Positions 5,543 through 6,272 of a stretch of DNA of 6,272 bases are shown piece after piece (within the stretch, counting starts at the first letter, position 1; the number at the start of each line of letters is the position of its first letter). Under the pieces are notes generated by a model, which was not told the origin of the DNA, ran no database searches, and worked only from the letters and a program-made list of their open reading frames with translations. The position numbers and the translations under genes were made by a program. This DNA comes from SIG565 sp045590755 (GTDB lineage: Bacteria > Bacillota > Clostridia > Oscillospirales > Acutalibacteraceae): contig JAZNRP010000041.1 in NCBI GenBank assembly GCA_045590755.1, forward strand, positions 1 to 6,272. Direction: 5' to 3'.

Positions 5543-5572
5543 TATTATAGCATAAAAGCGGTGATAAATCAA
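5543..5572 (-). promoter_or_regulatory. Module promoter 2 (extended -10, shared block)
   Basis: On the minus strand TTGATT (5572-5567), 17 bp, then TGC-TATAAT (-10 at 5549-5544). The block 5543-5561 equals 4701-4719. The -35 overlaps the first hairpin of array 2 by three bases, so hairpin extrusion or a protein on the array could affect this promoter. Confidence 0.8.
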
Positions 5573-5740
5573 TGCGGAGCATTGTATATCATCAATTCCG
5601 CAGGAATTGCATATCATCAACTTCGAAAGAAGTTGTATATCATCAAGCCGACATAAATACACACTTCGTGTGATGATATACGCCTTCGGCGATGATATAC
5701 ACGACTGCGTCGTGATGATATACCAAGCCTGTCGGCTTGG
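5570..5740. repeat. Hairpin array 2: seven mini-hairpins with TATATCAT/ATGATATA linkers
   Basis: The left half has hairpins 5570-5584 (CAATGC-GGA-GCATTG), 5593-5609 (CAATTCC-GCA-GGAATTG) and 5618-5635 (CAACTTC-GAAA-GAAGTTG), with linkers TATATCAT at 5585 and 5636 and CATATCAT at 5610. The central arm is CAAGCCGACA (5644-5653). The right half has hairpins 5660-5672 (CACAC-TTC-GTGTG), 5681-5691 (CGCC-TTC-GGCG), 5700-5714 (CACGAC-TGC-GTCGTG) and 5723-5740 (CCAAGCC-TGTC-GGCTTGG), with linker ATGATATA at 5673, 5692 and 5715. The central arm is an exact reverse complement of 5730-5739. The order and number of parts match array 1 although the stems and linkers differ. Confidence 0.9.
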
Positions 5741-5743
5741 ATA

Positions 5744-5775
5744 AAAAAATCCAAGTCCGAAGACTTGGATTTTTT
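5744..5775. terminator. 14-bp terminator after array 2 and after the tRNA-like segment
   Basis: AAAAAATCCAAGTC (5744-5757), loop CGAA, GACTTGGATTTTTT (5762-5775). On the minus strand the loop is TTCG and a T run follows, so it terminates transcripts coming from the tRNA-like segment. It works on the plus strand too. Confidence 0.9.
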
Positions 5776-5817
5776 GGCGCCTCAAACAGGGCTCGAACCT
5801 GTGACACTGTTATTATC
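5775..5817 (-). pseudogene. tRNA 3'-half-like segment (T-arm, acceptor 3' strand, CCA)
   Basis: On the minus strand: ACAGG-TTCGAGC-CCTGT forms a canonical T-arm (5802-5786), then TTGAGGC, discriminator G and CCA (5785-5775), directly followed by the terminator. Upstream, GTGTC fits a variable loop and GATAATAACA could be the 3' half of an anticodon arm. The matching 5' acceptor (GCCTCAA) is absent from the rest of the window. CTCGGTAGA (5820-5828 region, minus strand) resembles a D-loop but is too close, as if the anticodon arm were deleted. It may be a decayed tRNA, an integration scar in a tRNA 3' end, or the tRNA-like end of a longer RNA. Confidence 0.55.
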
Positions 5818-6010
5818 GGTCTACCGAGTGGTTATCTTTGCTATGAACTGTACAGTCGACTCTTGCGGTGCCCGAAAGTTATGGACGGCTTGTAGCGCCT
5901 ATAACTTTCGACCGCGGCGCCTTTCCGCCTCTCGCTGTATCATCCACCGGATGCGCTCGGGCGGAAACTACCTCCTTCGCCCGCTTAGTCGGCAAAGCAC
6001 GCGGCTAATC
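5818..6010 (-). ncRNA. GC-rich structured island, candidate non-coding RNA ending in the tRNA-like segment
   Basis: Counting bases 5861-6010 gives 90 G/C of 150 (60%), against 14 of 60 at 6121-6180. Stems include GCGGT+CGAAAGTTAT (5865-5869, 5873-5882) with ATAACTTTCG+ACCGC (5901-5915); TTTCCGCC (5922-5929) with GGCGGAAA (5960-5967), enclosing CATCC-ACC-GGATG (5941-5953); the competing CGGGCG (5958-5963) with CGCCCG (5978-5983); TTAG/CTAA (5985-5988/6005-6008); and ACTGTACAGT (5847-5856 region), a perfect palindrome. No coding frame with an RBS fits. Minus orientation is inferred from the T-arm and terminator at the left end. RNase P, tmRNA, SRP and group I intron hallmarks were not found. 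Confidence 0.5.
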
Positions 6011-6017
6011 ACAGTAT

Positions 6018-6046
6018 TACAAATACGAACTTTATTAAAATGCCAA
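6018..6046 (-). promoter_or_regulatory. Weak candidate promoter for the GC-rich island
   Basis: TTGGCA (6046-6041) on the minus strand is a good -35. At 17 bp the -10 is only TTTGTA (6023-6018); TAATAC lies 21 bp away. The signal is tentative. Confidence 0.3.
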
Positions 6047-6076
6047 AAAGAAAAACCATCCACAAGGGATGGTTTT
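6045..6076. terminator. Bidirectional terminator, second copy of the 32-bp repeat
   Basis: Identical to 4296-4327. Arms AAAACCATCC and GGATGGTTTT surround ACAAG. On the minus strand TTTTTCTTTTT follows, which makes a strong stop for the small transcript starting near 6143. On the plus strand TTTTCTTTTT follows. Confidence 0.85.
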
Positions 6077-6081
6077 CTTTT

Positions 6082-6109
6082 TGGGTGTTTTGAACTTAAT
6101 GACACGAAT
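6082..6109. repeat. 28-bp direct repeat, copy C
   Basis: Identical to 4956-4983, 1126 bp away in direct orientation. Here it is flanked by arms that pair well (6087-6094 with 6109-6116), and it presents CTTAATGACACGAA in the loop. Confidence 0.85.
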
Positions 6110-6149
6110 TCAAAACGCCTGAATTTTACTGATTTTTCTTTACAAATAT

Positions 6150-6178
6150 ATTATAACATGAAAAACGCTCTCTGTAAA
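6150..6178 (-). promoter_or_regulatory. Strong minus-strand promoter of the candidate small RNA
   Basis: TTTACA (6178-6173) and TATAAT (6155-6150) lie 17 bp apart, with a TGT extension before the -10. The start is predicted near 6143. The last bases (6180-6272) are AT-rich, and I see no gene or element in them. Confidence 0.65.
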
Positions 6179-6272
6179 ACTGCAACCGATATAAAACGAT
6201 ATATTCAGTTAATAGTATGCAACTAAAAAATGAAATTACATAATTGCCACAGGTTTTAACTTTTCAATAATT

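Larger units (their letters stand above)
6045..6143 (-). ncRNA. Candidate small RNA, about 95 nt
   Basis: A strong promoter (6150-6178) is followed, after about 70 nt with no RBS-start pair, by a perfect intrinsic terminator (6045-6076). The RNA would hold the 28-nt border repeat inside a stem: GTTTTGAA (6087-6094) with TTCAAAAC (6109-6116). The same motif-then-terminator order occurs in the 3' UTR of the membrane-protein gene, so this may also be the remnant 3' end of a lost module. Confidence 0.5.

Noticed and set aside
4737..5740. CRISPR array
   Set aside because: The constant part is only 7-8 nt, the variable parts are self-complementary hairpins, and linker orientation reverses. None of this fits CRISPR repeats and spacers.
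5525..5785. N-terminal extension of the membrane-protein gene
   Set aside because: It would translate array 2 and the terminator; ATG 5524 has a clear RBS and promoter.
5818..6010. Group I intron within a tRNA
   Set aside because: AAAGATAACC resembles the conserved S element, but only about 18 nt separate it from any possible R element, too little for P3 and P8, and there is no 5' exon.
4956..6109. Integron attC sites
   Set aside because: The border repeats lack the GTTRRRY/RYYYAAC core sites, and no integron integrase is visible.
5765..6226. 153-codon plus-strand open frame over the tRNA-like and GC-rich region
   Set aside because: Its first residues are the antisense translation of a tRNA T-arm, a common false gene. 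It also crosses several perfect hairpins and a terminator, has no RBS, and its composition is not protein-like.

Overview
This window looks like accessory DNA from a low-GC Firmicute, probably a gut-type Clostridia/Oscillospirales genome. That placement is inferred from strong AGGAGG-type ribosome binding sites, TATAAT promoters with TGn extensions, many intrinsic terminators with UUCG-type loops, and the protein families present. No marker gene allows a firmer assignment.

Positions 1-~140 carry the last 33 codons of an IS3-family transposase and the probable right end of its insertion sequence. Converging on it is a tightly packed three-gene minus-strand operon (2749 to 166): a small HAD-fold phosphatase, a 468-residue protein of unknown function with a possible Clp-N-like N-terminus, and a PPP-type metallophosphoesterase. 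The operon has a recognisable promoter (2770-2798) preceded by a perfect 14-bp inverted repeat. Its likely terminator is a hairpin that overlaps the transposase stop codon.

Positions 2800-3352 hold no gene, but they contain several palindromes and then an extended -10 promoter, a leader of about 200 nt with interleaved (pseudoknot-type) pairings, and a near-perfect UUCG terminator just before a plus-strand lipoprotein gene (3353-4168). The lipoprotein has two PASTA repeats. The arrangement resembles a riboswitch/attenuator or a separate small RNA.

The right third (4296-6109) is the most unusual part. Two unrelated small minus-strand genes (a 101-residue coiled-coil/beta-helix-like protein and a 171-residue four-helix membrane protein) are built into modules of the same layout: gene, RBS, an extended -10 promoter with 19 identical bases, an array of seven mini-hairpins, and a perfect bidirectional terminator. 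The two arrays have different sequences but the same architecture: three hairpins, a central arm, three hairpins, and a distal hairpin whose arm can also pair with the central arm. They share an ATWTCA linker core and GNA/GNNA loops, and polarity reverses at the central arm. Repeated border sequences (28 bp and 32 bp direct repeats, and a GACACGAAT motif inside stem-loops) surround the modules. To the right lie a tRNA 3'-half-like segment, a 60% GC structured island in otherwise AT-rich DNA, and a likely small RNA with its own promoter and terminator. Together these suggest a shuffling, cassette-like system with DNA hairpin arrays, and no recombinase for it is visible in the window.
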